Assembly: GCA_947451235.1 (NCBI GenBank)
Contig: CANFZA010000002.1
Coordinates: 1-64,000 of the forward strand
Source: Methylophilaceae bacterium
GTDB lineage: Bacteria > Pseudomonadota > Gammaproteobacteria > Burkholderiales > Methylophilaceae
Direction of reading: 5' to 3'
Length of the DNA: 64,000 nt
Position 1 is the first letter of the stretch; each line of letters opens with the position of its first letter. Positions 11,501 to 21,749 of the stretch are shown here, in pieces. Under the pieces are notes generated by a model, which did not search any database, had not been told where the DNA came from, and saw only the letters and a program-made list of their open reading frames with translations. Both the position numbers and the translations under genes were made by a program.

Positions 11501-12919
11501 TCGATACCAAGCTTCAGTCGTTTTCATCTCAACCTGCTGGGCCTCAAGTTCAACGGCTTGTTCTTCCATTCGAGCCGTTTGAACTTCCATTCGCTCTGCT
11601 TGTTTTTGACTTTCCTCTAGCAATGTCTCTGTTTTAATTTTTCGCTCGAGCATTTCCATGCTAATCGCGAGTAATGGAAATAAATCATCCAACAATAACT
11701 GTTGACGGGAGCTGAATGCTTCAAAACAAGCGAATTCAACGATACCTAACACACGTTCGTTTAGAATAACAGGCATAACATAAAGGTTTCTGGGTGAAGC
11801 CTGACCAAGGCCTGAAGAAATCTTCACGTACTCATATGGTGGATTGGTGATAGAAATTTGTTTTTTCTCTAAGGCACTTTGACCAATTAGGCCTTCCCCA
11901 ATCAAAAATGACTCTTTAAGATTACTTGCGGCATAACTGCCTAATAAACGAAGATGCTCTTCCTCTAGAATATAAAATACCGCACTACCGAGATTAATTA
12001 ATGGCGCAACTTTAGTGAAAAGAGTCTTTGATAAATCACTAAAACTATCCGTATGCTGAATAGCATTTACCACAATGCCTAAATTTGATTTCACCCAACT
12101 TTGTTCATCCATTTTTTGAGCACTTAATTGAAGCACCGCAACAGAAATCGACATCTCACCAATTTCATTGGGATAATCGGTATAGGGTACAACTGTATCA
12201 AGTTTTCCATCTGCGATAGCTTTCACGGCGACTTGCAGTCGACTAGCCGGTTTCCTAATCGAAAAGCCTATAATTAATACACATATTAAGCTGAGGAATA
12301 TACCGCCAAGAATAAATGCGATCGTAATCGCAATACTTTGATGATAGAGAGTAAGCGCATTTTTGGAGGTATTACTGGCGGCAAGCTCATTCTGTTTAGC
12401 AATATCTCTTAATGCATCGTCCGCCGCCTGAAAGTTTTCAATAAACGCGGGATTAGTTAAATAATTAATCACATCCGCATTACTGGATTTACCACTATTA
12501 ATTAAGGCAATGACATTGTTGATGTCTTGGTTATATTGCGTAAAGTGCTCATCGAATTGTGAGAAACTCTTTGAACCTTCATCATGGAGAATATTTTTTT
12601 TTGCTAAATCTACATGCTCACGAATAACGCCTCTAAACTTAAAAATGTTTTGCTTTAATTTATCTCTATTTTCCTGATGCTGCACTAAGGCCATTTGCCG
12701 AATGGCCCGAGCAATATAAATTAGATTAATGTTTGCTTGTTTTATGTTGGAAATAGCAAGCAATTGCTCGCCATTTTGTTTCGTCGATTCATTAAGCCTA
12801 TATTGCGAATAAATTCCTTGCATGCCAGCTAACAGCAAAAATAAAATCACAACACCAAACCCTAAGTTTAGCTTGGTATTTAATTTGAGTCTTTCAAGAA
12901 TTACCAGTAATCTATTCAT
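8591..12919 (-). CDS. Hybrid sensor histidine kinase (TM-HAMP-GAF-PAS-PAS-HisKA-HATPase-REC-REC-HPt)
   Basis: H box [17 protein letters not shown] boxes [15 protein letters not shown] motifs [14 protein letters not shown] and [15 protein letters not shown]; HPt [14 protein letters not shown]. Confidence 0.93.
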   Translation of the reverse strand: MNRLLVILERLKLNTKLNLGFGVVILFLLLAGMQGIYSQYRLNESTKQNGEQLLAISNIKQANINLIYIARAIRQMALVQHQENRDKLKQNIFKFRGVIREHVDLAKKNILHDEGSKSFSQFDEHFTQYNQDINNVIALINSGKSSNADVINYLTNPAFIENFQAADDALRDIAKQNELAASNTSKNALTLYHQSIAITIAFILGGIFLSLICVLIIGFSIRKPASRLQVAVKAIADGKLDTVVPYTDYPNEIGEMSISVAVLQLSAQKMDEQSWVKSNLGIVVNAIQHTDSFSDLSKTLFTKVAPLINLGSAVFYILEEEHLRLLGSYAASNLKESFLIGEGLIGQSALEKKQISITNPPYEYVKISSGLGQASPRNLYVMPVILNERVLGIVEFACFEAFSSRQQLLLDDLFPLLAISMEMLERKIKTETLLEESQKQAERMEVQTARMEEQAVELEAQQVEMKTTEAWYRGIVESAPDGMMVLDDSGVIILSNTMLEQGFGYEKGALIGKHADDLLPAYLTCSGHSLLNAGTLINPIGLRKDNTEFPIEASHSMLPSLSERGSCVCVSIRDITERKLIEDRIRESEQSFRHILESSPAAMRIKHPHENRYLFANQSYASLFGFALEDIDSIDMTRVYTDTDDLKMVVSKLSDGQSILNRRFTMRKISGEAVQVIASHIPVKFNGQDGYLGWFFDVTDMQEAMDKAEDATRMKSDFLSNMSHEIRTPMNAIIGMSHLALKTDLNPRQRDYIKKISGSGQHLLGIINDILDFSKIEAGKLTIEHTDFEVSKVFDTVANLVAEKAVHKGLEMVFDIDASIPSVLNGDSLRLGQILINYANNAVKFTENGEIVITAKVLEESEQDYFVHFGVRDTGIGLTEEQKGRLFESFQQADTSTSRKYGGTGLGLAIAKQLANLMNGDVGVDSEPGKGSTFWFTAHLGKAKGVVRKLLPSDELRGKKVLVVDDNEIARNVLDDLLTSMTFVVEQVSSGAEAVEEVKKAASSNQPFEIIFLDYQMPGMNGFEAARAVNELNLSNKPHMVMVTSYGREDVILEAEAAGLDEILIKPVNSSILFDSILRILGETHDVAGRHQEAPDLAQKLASIVGAKILVVEDNELNQEVALGLLESEGFVVEIANNGQEAVQMIIRNPYDIVLMDMQMPVMDGLTATREIRKLDQFKALPILAMTANAMDQDKDKCAEAGMNDHVAKPIDPEDLFNALLKWIKPKASVPSNEVKQKKLIEIDNTFPRFETIAGLDTKLGLKRVMGKMPLYLAMLKKYVKTGHAAVLDLKNALAANDQEVAERVAHTCKGVNGNIGASALQAMAGSLEELVKDYRDRDQIMREFEIFAVAQTSMVEAISRVLPLSASDSKKSGNKVLKMPMDKKLLDQFILLLKDDDTGAIIYLEKHESDFKAHFSDIIFDNMIEALLEFDFEKALALATS

Positions 12920-12977
12920 GCAAACACTCCAAACACATTTTCGTAATATCTAAAGGGTAGTTTCATGATATTAAGTA

Positions 12978-14390
12978 CTATCTTCGCATATACAAACGAT
13001 GTGTCAAATCAACTTGTTTAAATTTGGCATGACTTAAGGGACTTAAAGACTCAGACTGCCCTAAGAATAACAAGCCACTTGGCAGCAACGCTTGGTGGAA
13101 TTCCGCAATCAATTGAACCTGTAGTGGGCTTTTTAAATAAATCAGTAAATTGCGGCAACTCACTAAATCTATCGTCCCAGCTTGATCGCAGCCAAACACA
13201 CTGGCTTGTTCAAATTGACATAACGATTGAATGGCATCATTCACCACATAATGCTCACCTTCTTGCTTAAAGTATCTTTTTTTAAGTTCTGGCGCCATCT
13301 CCTTGAAAGACTTACTTGAGTAAGTACCTGAACGCGCTTGCTTTAATGCAATCGGATTTAGATCCGTTCCCTTTACTTTAATAGAAAATTCTCGACCTAT
13401 ATTTAATTTAATTTCAGTAAGAATCATAGCAAATGTATACACTTCTTCTCCAGAAGCACATCCTGCAACCCAGATATTCACATTTTCCCGTTCATCTTTT
13501 TTACGCACTACTTCAAGCAAATACTGCGCTAATACTTTAAATGACTCTGCATCACGATAAAAAGAGGAAAAAGAAACGAGAAACAATTGTTGTATGTGAA
13601 AAATTTCATCTAGATGCGTTTTAAGATAGTTATAGTAAGCAGGCAATCCATCGATTCGAATGGCCGTCATCCGAGTGTCTAATCTTCTTCTTAAGGTCTC
13701 TGTTTTATAGCCAACAAAGTTAACCCCCGTTTCTTTTAACACGAGTTCTAAAATTGGTAGCAGCTCATCTTCATCATTAGGCTGCATGTCCGATTTAGAA
13801 AATTTCACTTGGGATGCGCTAGGCGCACCTGGTATCTTCAGTGCAATCGCTTCAGCTAAGTTTTGTGGACTTAAAATTTGATCCACAACTCCAGCTTCAA
13901 TGGCAGAACTTGGCATCCCATTGAAAATAGCGGCATTTGGATCTTGTGCAAATGTCATCCCAAGAGACTTTTTAATGGCGCGACAACCAATTACTCCATC
14001 TGAACCAGTACCTGAAAGCACCACTCCAATGGCATAAGTTTGAAACGATTCTGCGAGCGACTGAAACAGGACATTCACGGAGGGGGTGGAAACATGGCCA
14101 TCAACAGGTGGTTGAAGATGAATGCACCCGTCACGCACAACCCCATCACTCCCAGCTGGGATCAGATAAATATGGTCAGACTTGAGTCTTTGGCTGGAAT
14201 GAGCGAGTTCCACTTTTATATTGGCATAGCGACTCAGTAGCTTATGCATTAAATCGCTATGACCATCATGGGCCATGTGCTGTGCAATCACATAGACTAT
14301 ATTACCGTTCGGTTTGATATGCGGTAACAAAGCAAAAAGAGCTTCTAGGCCGCCTGCTGAGGCACCAATACCTACAATAAATTGAGACAC
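12978..14390 (-). CDS. CheB-CheR fusion (chemotaxis-type methylesterase plus methyltransferase)
   Basis: CheB: GIGASAGGLEAL, IAQHMAHDGHSDLM, GTGSDGVIG; CheR: NIWVAGCASGEEVYTFAMIL, DLVSCRNLLIYL. Confidence 0.9.
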   Translation of the reverse strand: MSQFIVGIGASAGGLEALFALLPHIKPNGNIVYVIAQHMAHDGHSDLMHKLLSRYANIKVELAHSSQRLKSDHIYLIPAGSDGVVRDGCIHLQPPVDGHVSTPSVNVLFQSLAESFQTYAIGVVLSGTGSDGVIGCRAIKKSLGMTFAQDPNAAIFNGMPSSAIEAGVVDQILSPQNLAEAIALKIPGAPSASQVKFSKSDMQPNDEDELLPILELVLKETGVNFVGYKTETLRRRLDTRMTAIRIDGLPAYYNYLKTHLDEIFHIQQLFLVSFSSFYRDAESFKVLAQYLLEVVRKKDERENVNIWVAGCASGEEVYTFAMILTEIKLNIGREFSIKVKGTDLNPIALKQARSGTYSSKSFKEMAPELKKRYFKQEGEHYVVNDAIQSLCQFEQASVFGCDQAGTIDLVSCRNLLIYLKSPLQVQLIAEFHQALLPSGLLFLGQSESLSPLSHAKFKQVDLTHRLYMRR

Positions 14391-14512
14391 TTAAATCCTA
14401 GAAATTCGTAACGATAGAGGTTGATTGCACAACTAACATGAAGAATTGAGTGGGCATTATTTGTGATCAAAAAATTACGGCATCAATCATTTAATAAAAT
14501 GAGCACAAAAAA

Positions 14513-14851
14513 CTAACTAATGGCTTTAATTGCATCTTCAACGCTTGAATGAACGCCAAATAAAGCACCAAACCCACTAATCATCATGACCTCATTCACA
14601 GCAGCATTAGTAGAACTCAGCGTTAAGGTGCCACCGTGAGATTTTGCTTTTTTAGCCGCCATTAACATTACGCGAAGACCCTCAGAGCTAATGTAACTGA
14701 GATCCTTACAATCTAAAACAATTTGAGAAAAATCCGACATGTCAGGCGCATTCGTTTTCTCAGTAAAAGTTTTAGACGTGATTCCATCGAGACGACCAAT
14801 CAATTTAATCACCAACACATTATTTATTACTTCATTGTTAATTTCTAGCAT
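14513..14851 (-). CDS. STAS domain anti-sigma factor antagonist
   Basis: IVLDCKDLSYISSEGLRVMLMAAKKAKSHGGTL STAS core with phosphorylatable Ser. Confidence 0.88.
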   Translation of the reverse strand: MLEINNEVINNVLVIKLIGRLDGITSKTFTEKTNAPDMSDFSQIVLDCKDLSYISSEGLRVMLMAAKKAKSHGGTLTLSSTNAAVNEVMMISGFGALFGVHSSVEDAIKAIS

Positions 14852-15007
14852 CTTTAAAATCTCTATTTTAATTAATTAGGTTAAAACTTAAAGTGAATAT
14901 ACATTAAAAAAATAATTAAAGAAAATATACTAAAATATATTGCTGGTTATTTCTTTAAGTTTGAAACCTATGCTACATTTCAAGAAACTTATAAGGCTCA
15001 TTTTAAA

Positions 15008-16546
15008 ATGCTCAAAATTTTTCTTCTGACGCTATCACTAGTTCTCCCTTTCAAATCTTATGCAACAACGCATCCAGACAACCAATTGCCTTTGGTGACA
15101 AAGCTATCTTCACTCGATGACATTAAAGATAAAAGCATTGGAGTCTTACTAGGTTCTGTGCACGATACCTATGCGCACAAAAATTATCCTAATGCTGTTG
15201 TGATGCAATATAAGTCTCCTTCTGACCTTATTCTAGGCGTCAAAACAGGCAAAGTGGATGTGGGCTTATATGTCAATGAATTACTTATTGAGAGATTGCG
15301 TGATGACACCAGTTTAGGCATGTTAGGAGATGTGTTAGAAATACATCCAGTGGCTTATGGCTTTAATAAGAACAATTCAGAGTTACGAGAAAAGTTTAAT
15401 CAATTCTTCAAGGAACTTAAAGAAAGTGGCGTATACGATGACATGATCGATCGCTGGATCAAAAAAGGCGATACTAAAATGCCAAAAATTGATACCCCTA
15501 ATATTAAAGGTGAGTTCAGAGTCGGTCACGTCAGTGACAGCGGGCTACCTTTTGTTACTGTCAAAGATAATGAGCTGATTGGCCTTAACATTGAACTCAC
15601 AAAACGCTTTGCAGCCTCTCAAGGTAAAGCCGTTCGCTTTGATGATATGGAATTTGGCAGCATTATTCCAGCACTAACTGCTGGAAAGATAGACTTCGTT
15701 GGCATGACATTGATGGTGACCGAAGAACGAAAAACAAAAATTGATTTTGCTGATCCATTCTATCAAATAGGCATGAGTGCCTTCGCACTCAAAAAAAATA
15801 TTGCTGCTTATAATGACATCGCTGAAAAAAACCCCACTGGCCCATCGTTCCTACAAGGAATCGTAGACAGTTTTAATAGTAATATTATTCAAGAAAAACG
15901 TTATCTTTTACTCTGGGACGGGCTAAAAACAACGGTCATCATTTCAATATTAGCGACTCTATTTGGCACCATACTAGGTGGAATCATTTGCTTTTTAAGA
16001 ATGTCAGAAAATAATATATTAAATATTCCCGCCAAAATTTATATCAGCATATTACGAGGCACACCAGTCCTAGTATTACTAATGCTTATTTTCTACGTAG
16101 TCTTTGGTTCTGTTAACGTCAACCCAATTGTGGTAGCCACCATTGCATTTGGTATGAATTTTGCGGCTTATGCAGCTGAAATATTTAGGAGCGGCATCGA
16201 GGGTATAGAAAAAGGCCAAATGGAAGCCGGGATTGCGATGGGATTTAATAAGATAAAAACATTTATTTACATCATCCTGCCACAAACTGTGAGAAGAATT
16301 CTACCGATCTATAAAGGCGAATTCATTTCACTAGTTAAAATGACCTCCATCGTCGGTTATATTGCCGTGCAGGATCTTACAAAGGCTAGTGATATTATCA
16401 GAAGTCGCACCTTTGATGCTTTCTTCCCGCTCATCATGATTGCCATTTTATATTTCTTAATTTCATGGGTGCTAATGCAGGCCCTAGACTATATTGAAAA
16501 AATTACCGACCCTAAATTCAAACGTCAATTGAGATCTAAATCATGA
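15008..16546 (+). CDS. Amino-acid-type ABC transporter: permuted substrate-binding domain fused to permease
   Basis: Signal peptide; SBP_bac_3-like segments in swapped order; permease region [44 protein letters not shown]. Confidence 0.88.
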   Translation: MLKIFLLTLSLVLPFKSYATTHPDNQLPLVTKLSSLDDIKDKSIGVLLGSVHDTYAHKNYPNAVVMQYKSPSDLILGVKTGKVDVGLYVNELLIERLRDDTSLGMLGDVLEIHPVAYGFNKNNSELREKFNQFFKELKESGVYDDMIDRWIKKGDTKMPKIDTPNIKGEFRVGHVSDSGLPFVTVKDNELIGLNIELTKRFAASQGKAVRFDDMEFGSIIPALTAGKIDFVGMTLMVTEERKTKIDFADPFYQIGMSAFALKKNIAAYNDIAEKNPTGPSFLQGIVDSFNSNIIQEKRYLLLWDGLKTTVIISILATLFGTILGGIICFLRMSENNILNIPAKIYISILRGTPVLVLLMLIFYVVFGSVNVNPIVVATIAFGMNFAAYAAEIFRSGIEGIEKGQMEAGIAMGFNKIKTFIYIILPQTVRRILPIYKGEFISLVKMTSIVGYIAVQDLTKASDIIRSRTFDAFFPLIMIAILYFLISWVLMQALDYIEKITDPKFKRQLRSKS

Positions 16547-17631
16547 TAAAAGTTGAACACCTCTCTAAAAAGTATGGTGACTTGGTAGTATTAAAAGACA
16601 TCAGCACTGAGATAAAAAAAGGGGAAGTAATCTCTATCATTGGACCGTCAGGGACTGGCAAAAGTACTTTTCTACGCTGCTTGAATCTACTTGACCAACC
16701 TAGTGGCGGCTCGATTAGCATTGATGGCGAGGACATCTTAGATAAAAATACTGACGTTGCTAAGGTTCGTCAGAAAATGAATATGGTATTTCAATCTTTT
16801 AATTTATTTTCTCATCTGTCTGTCTTAGAAAATCTGACCTTAGCCCCAATCAAGTTAAAAGGTCTCTCTAAAGCAGAGGCCGAAGAAAAATCGATGGGGC
16901 TACTCAGACTAGTTGGACTAGCTGAAAAAGCAGACAACTATCCTGACGAGCTTTCCGGTGGTCAAAAACAACGGATTGCCATTGCAAGATGCCTAGCGAT
17001 GGAGCCAGAAATCATTCTGTTCGACGAACCGACTTCAGCGCTCGACCCTACAATGGTGAGCGAAGTTTTATCGGTGATTCGTCGATTAGCCAAAGAAGGC
17101 ATGACCATGGCGATTGTAACGCATGAGATGGCCTTTGCCCGCGATGTTTCAAACCGCGTATTCTATATGGATCAAGGCCTGATTTATGAAGAAGGCACCC
17201 CTCAGCAGATTTTCGATGCCCCGCAAAAAGAGAGAACAAGGACGTTCATTAATCGCATAAGAAATTTGGTATTCAACATCAACTCCCAAGACTTTGACCT
17301 ATATGCCCTCAATGCCGAAGTTGAATTATTCTGCGAGAAGCAATTCCTAGAAAAAAAATTAAGAGATAACTTACTACTGATTATTGAAGAACTGTTGCTC
17401 ATTTACAAGCCGTTATTAAATGAGATCAATCTCCAACTCACTATCGCATACTCTGAAAAAACTGAAGTTTTAGAGTTGGTTTGTGAAAGTGGTGGCCCTC
17501 TATTTAATCCATTAGAAACTGATCAATTACCAGATGAAATTGGACTCAATCTTATTAAGAATTTTTCATCCAACATGAATTATGCTTGGGAAAACAATAA
17601 GAATAATCTAAACATTACCATTAAAAAATAA
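16543..17631 (+). CDS. Polar amino-acid-type ABC transporter ATPase with C-terminal degenerate RsbW-like HATPase domain
   Basis: Walker [18 protein letters not shown], Walker [15 protein letters not shown]-terminal ~115 aa [32 protein letters not shown] resembling anti-sigma kinases. 4-nt overlap with upstream gene. Confidence 0.85.
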   Translation: MIKVEHLSKKYGDLVVLKDISTEIKKGEVISIIGPSGTGKSTFLRCLNLLDQPSGGSISIDGEDILDKNTDVAKVRQKMNMVFQSFNLFSHLSVLENLTLAPIKLKGLSKAEAEEKSMGLLRLVGLAEKADNYPDELSGGQKQRIAIARCLAMEPEIILFDEPTSALDPTMVSEVLSVIRRLAKEGMTMAIVTHEMAFARDVSNRVFYMDQGLIYEEGTPQQIFDAPQKERTRTFINRIRNLVFNINSQDFDLYALNAEVELFCEKQFLEKKLRDNLLLIIEELLLIYKPLLNEINLQLTIAYSEKTEVLELVCESGGPLFNPLETDQLPDEIGLNLIKNFSSNMNYAWENNKNNLNITIKK

Positions 17632-17851
17632 CTGACTACGTTAAATTCATGTCTAAAAAATTAATGAGACCAAATAAAGCCGATACTCTAAGCGCTTGTT
17701 AATTATTTTGCTGAACTCATTAAACAAATAGAATTAACGAGTAATGTCATATAAATTTCACATTATGTTCATATAATATTTTTATTAAATTTGATGTTGA
17801 TTTTTAAGCTTATTAAAAAATTTTGAAAACGAATTATTAAGATAACAAAAT

Positions 17852-18535
17852 ATGTCTCTAACTTTCAGCACTAACTTTCGAAAAAATATCATTTCTTTTG
17901 CATGGGCATGGCTTGGCCTTCTCATATTTATTGGCATTATGTCACTCTTCTCTATCTGGTCAATGAACCGTGCCTATAACGATGGGGCAAAGATATCATT
18001 TAATAATAATCAACTAAAAACTGAAGTGCTCTCAGCAGAAATTCATTTTAAAATTCAGGTTCAAGAATGGAAAAATATTTTACTGAGAGGCAAAAACAGT
18101 ATGGATAGAGCCAAGTACTTTTCGGGCTTAGAAGAAGAAGAAACTCTTGTCACAAAACACCTTGAAGAAGCACAAAAAAATTGTTTAGCGCTCAATCTCA
18201 ATGCGCTTTGTAAGACGATTGGAACAATCCGTGTTGAACACCAAGAACTAGGAAGAATTTACAAAGAGAATCTTAAAAATGGATCTTTGGAAAATTACGA
18301 GGGTATTCATAAAATTGATCAAAACGTAAGAGGCATAGACCGAACGCTAGAAACTCATATCGATAAAATTTATGAAAGCATTTCTCATGTTGAAAAAAAT
18401 CAACTAATCGCAACTAAACAAGGTTTAGAAAACCGTTATCATGTATTAAGGAAGTTTATTATCATTATTATGTTCTTTGCAATCAGCATTAGTGCCATTA
18501 GTCTTTATAGTATTCTTCGTAGCACAAAAAACTAA
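17852..18535 (+). CDS. Membrane sensor-like protein with two TM segments and helical periplasmic domain (4HB_MCP-like), no cytoplasmic output domain
   Basis: N-terminal TM, helical middle region, C-terminal TM FIIIIMFFAISISAISLYSIL then stop. Confidence 0.6.
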   Translation: MSLTFSTNFRKNIISFAWAWLGLLIFIGIMSLFSIWSMNRAYNDGAKISFNNNQLKTEVLSAEIHFKIQVQEWKNILLRGKNSMDRAKYFSGLEEEETLVTKHLEEAQKNCLALNLNALCKTIGTIRVEHQELGRIYKENLKNGSLENYEGIHKIDQNVRGIDRTLETHIDKIYESISHVEKNQLIATKQGLENRYHVLRKFIIIIMFFAISISAISLYSILRSTKN

Positions 18536-18541
18536 CCATCC

Positions 18542-20119
18542 ATGTCTGAATATATATCGTCACTGGCAGGGTTAAGTTTCTTCTTAACTGGACTTAACTT
18601 TTTATCTGCAAGCATGAAGCCGCTTGCTGGCAAAAAAATGAGGCAGATACTCTCAAGAATGACCGGGAACTATTTTAGCGCTGCTTTCGCTGGAACAATG
18701 CTTGGCACATTAACGCAAAGCACTAGTGGTTCTACATTCGTTTGCATGGGGTTAGTTAATTCAGGCTCACTTAAATTTAGAAATGCACTCAACATTCTCG
18801 CTTGGTCGAGTGTTGGAGGCTCATTACTCGTTTTCCTAGTGTCAATTGATATTCGATTAGCTGGGCTATTGTTAATTGCCCTCGTTGGACTCGCTAACTT
18901 ATTCAATGCTGGCCGTATTGAAAAAGTAAAGTACCTAGTTGCGACGCTATTCGCACTAGGCATGTTACTTTTAGGTCTTGGAATGATTAAAGAAGGCGCA
19001 CACTTGCTTAATGAGTCTCAATGGATCAGAGATTTTATTGAGTTTGCCTCAGAAACCACGACGATCTGTTTTATTATCGGGCTGTTTTTTAGTGTTATTA
19101 CGCAATCAGCTTCCACGGTAACTATTATTGGCATTACTTTGGTGTTGTCGAGCATCATTCCATTTGAAGCTGCAGTCATTCTGGTATTTGGCGCTAATCT
19201 TGGATCTGGACTGAGCTTATTATTAATTACATCACATCTATCAGGGATTCAAAAACAAATTTCTTTCTATCAATTTTTGACAAAGCTTGGCGGGGTGATG
19301 GTAATAATGCCAGTGTTCATCACATTTCCAAGTCTATTCGAATTTAATATCAATGCCCCCACAGCATTGAGTGAAAAAATGGCAATTGCCTTTCAAATTT
19401 CCTGTATTTACTTAATTCTTCAGATTGCAGGTGCGTTGATGGTGACTTTATTCCAGTCTAAAATCCTCACAATGCTGCCCAAATTATTTCCTGAGAATGA
19501 AGAAGACTCTTTAGCTAAACCTAAATTCATCTATCCTGAAGCTATTGAAGACCCAGACATCGCAATTAGCTTAGTCAAAAAAGAGCAAGAACGAATAATA
19601 TCGACACTTTCACTCTACCTTGATCCGATAAGAACCTCTCAATTGGAGTTCATACCCGTAAAAATTAGACATGAAGCAAACCTTCAGTTAGTTCATGAAA
19701 TCAAACAGTTTATCGATGAAATTTCTCAACATGAATTAGGCAAAGAGATGACAGATGTCTTGGAGCTTCAAAGCCATAACGAAGCGATCATTTCCCTACT
19801 GGGATCCTTGGATAGCTTCATATCAGCAGTGACTGAAACAGAGGATTTTAAAGATGGACTATCCGGATCAATCATCGAAAGTCTTCATCTAATTTTAACG
19901 CTGATGGAAGAAACAGTGAGTAGCGATGAAAATGTTGATTTTTTAATCGAACTTACTTCAGATAAAAGTCAGCTCATGGATAACATCCGCAATACTTTGC
20001 TTTCAGAAACAAGTACTGACATCGCAGCTAGAAAATCGCTATTTGTTAGCACCCGTATTTTTGAGAGAATCCTATGGCAGCTCAGGCAAATGTTGAACGT
20101 TTCAACACAAACTGCATAA
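18542..20119 (+). CDS. Na/Pi cotransporter family protein with C-terminal PhoU-like helical region
   Basis: GTLTQSTSGSTFVCMGLV and VITQSASTVTIIGITLV duplicated QS-rich motifs. Confidence 0.8.
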   Translation: MSEYISSLAGLSFFLTGLNFLSASMKPLAGKKMRQILSRMTGNYFSAAFAGTMLGTLTQSTSGSTFVCMGLVNSGSLKFRNALNILAWSSVGGSLLVFLVSIDIRLAGLLLIALVGLANLFNAGRIEKVKYLVATLFALGMLLLGLGMIKEGAHLLNESQWIRDFIEFASETTTICFIIGLFFSVITQSASTVTIIGITLVLSSIIPFEAAVILVFGANLGSGLSLLLITSHLSGIQKQISFYQFLTKLGGVMVIMPVFITFPSLFEFNINAPTALSEKMAIAFQISCIYLILQIAGALMVTLFQSKILTMLPKLFPENEEDSLAKPKFIYPEAIEDPDIAISLVKKEQERIISTLSLYLDPIRTSQLEFIPVKIRHEANLQLVHEIKQFIDEISQHELGKEMTDVLELQSHNEAIISLLGSLDSFISAVTETEDFKDGLSGSIIESLHLILTLMEETVSSDENVDFLIELTSDKSQLMDNIRNTLLSETSTDIAARKSLFVSTRIFERILWQLRQMLNVSTQTA

Positions 20120-20539
20120 ACTTTTTTGCATCTTGAGCAGATTGAATTCACCCACGCGGGAATATTCGATTTGATCAGTCAGGGCCTTCACAAAGTAAAC
20201 GCCCAATCCACCTATTGGCCGATCATCAATACTCAATTGCAAATCAGGGGCTTCCATTTCTAGTGGATTAAATTCAATCCCATTATCTTGGTAGATTATG
20301 TCCAGTTGCCCATCAATCACGGAGAGCGTGATCGATACCTGTCCATTTGTAATACCTTGGAAACCATAATTAGCAGTATTTGTATAAAGCTCCTCAAGAA
20401 TCAGATTCACTTGATTTTTAATCAAATCATCGAGACCCGCATCATTACAAAATAGATCAAGTGCTGTCGCCAAATGATGAATCTCTTCAAGCCTTCCTTT
20501 CAATATTATTTCTAGTGTATTTTTTGAGCTATTATTCAT
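20102..20539 (-). CDS. RsbW/SpoIIAB-like anti-sigma regulatory factor (HATPase)
   Basis: N box LILEELYTNTANYGFQG; G1 YQDNGIEFNPLE; G2 GGLGVYFVKALTDQIEY. Confidence 0.85.
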   Translation of the reverse strand: MNNSSKNTLEIILKGRLEEIHHLATALDLFCNDAGLDDLIKNQVNLILEELYTNTANYGFQGITNGQVSITLSVIDGQLDIIYQDNGIEFNPLEMEAPDLQLSIDDRPIGGLGVYFVKALTDQIEYSRVGEFNLLKMQKSLCSLC

Positions 20540-20768
20540 CGATAAAGGCTTTAATTAATTCAAATTTATCTCATCATAGCATGAGGATAAATCAAAAAAT
20601 CTGGATTAGATATTTTTAGCCACCCTAATAAAAATTAGTTTATTATCTCTTTAGGACTAAATTTTAAATTAAGAGTTTTCTAGCAATTCACCTATTTAAA
20701 AAACTGACACTAACAACTTACCCCTAAACCAGTTATCAATAACGATCACAACTAATGGAAGTTTAATA

Positions 20769-21557
20769 ATGACAAAATCATGGCGCATCATGCTTTTAAT
20801 TGGAACAACTTTTTTGATGACAGTCATGTTAGTGGGATGTGACACTCAACAAAAAGAGAAGATTACTGAATTAAATCAACTGAGTGGTAAGGAATTCGGT
20901 GTGCCCACAGGAAGCGTAGCGGATAAACTTGTTCAGTCTAAATTCGCAGATGCTAAATTCCAATATTACAACTCAGTGCTTGATGCTGCCATCGCAGTCA
21001 AACAAGGAAAAATTGATGCAGCGGCTTACGATGAACCGATTTTAAAAAACATTGCGGCCAAGAACCCTGGATTACAGGTGCTTCCAGAGATGCTTACGCA
21101 TGACGACTATGGCTTTGCAGTTCGACTTGAGGATGTAGCGCTCAAAAATGCCATTGATAGCGTAGTTAAAGATCTTAAAGAAAACGGTGATTATGATCTA
21201 ATGATCAACCGCTGGCTGCCTGAGGAAGGTCAACCTAAACTTATGCCTAAGATCGAAACAGGCAGTAATGGAGTCTTAAGATTTGGCACGTCAGCCATTA
21301 CTGAGCCTTTCTCTTTCGTGGATGAATCTCAAAAAGTGGTCGGGATTGATATTGAGATTGCTTCTTTAGTGGCCAAGAAACTTAATAAGAAGATAGAGAT
21401 CGTGAATATGGAATTCGGATCCATGATCCCAGCGCTTGCTGCCGGCAAGGTTGATATGATTGGTGCATGTATAACGATTACGGCAGATCGCGCTAAGAAA
21501 GTGCTATTCTCAGCACCCTATTACACTGGAGGTATCGCGGCCATCGTAAAAAAATAA
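20769..21557 (+). CDS. Transporter substrate-binding lipoprotein, permuted SBP_bac_3-like
   Basis: Lipobox LVGC; GKEFGVPTGSVAD... first, then LRFGTSAITEPFSFVDESQKVVGIDIEIASLVAKKL..GKVDMIGACITITADRAKKVLFSAPYY. Confidence 0.85.
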   Translation: MTKSWRIMLLIGTTFLMTVMLVGCDTQQKEKITELNQLSGKEFGVPTGSVADKLVQSKFADAKFQYYNSVLDAAIAVKQGKIDAAAYDEPILKNIAAKNPGLQVLPEMLTHDDYGFAVRLEDVALKNAIDSVVKDLKENGDYDLMINRWLPEEGQPKLMPKIETGSNGVLRFGTSAITEPFSFVDESQKVVGIDIEIASLVAKKLNKKIEIVNMEFGSMIPALAAGKVDMIGACITITADRAKKVLFSAPYYTGGIAAIVKK

Positions 21558-21690
21558 ATTTTCATATAGATTGAATGTCCCAATTTTCAGGCAGTTAACA
21601 TTGAATTATTTAAGCCCATTCGTTTAACTACAATTCTGGCATTGAAAAACGTCTACATTATTGGGGCAGTCCAGCTTAACAAGCTTGGTT

Positions 21691-21749
21691 GAGCCCAGGT
21701 CGAGGAGCCAGATACTAAGCCACTGACAGAAATGTTAGTGGCTTTTTCT
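21691..21749 (+). repeat. Duplicate of tRNA-Asn 3' end plus terminator (putative att remnant)
   Basis: gagcccaggtcgaggagccagatactaagccactgacagaaatgttagtggctttttct matches 27-85 with two transitions. Confidence 0.85.

Noticed and set aside
18670-18963. 97-aa minus-strand ORF
   Set aside because: Antisense to the Na/Pi cotransporter gene
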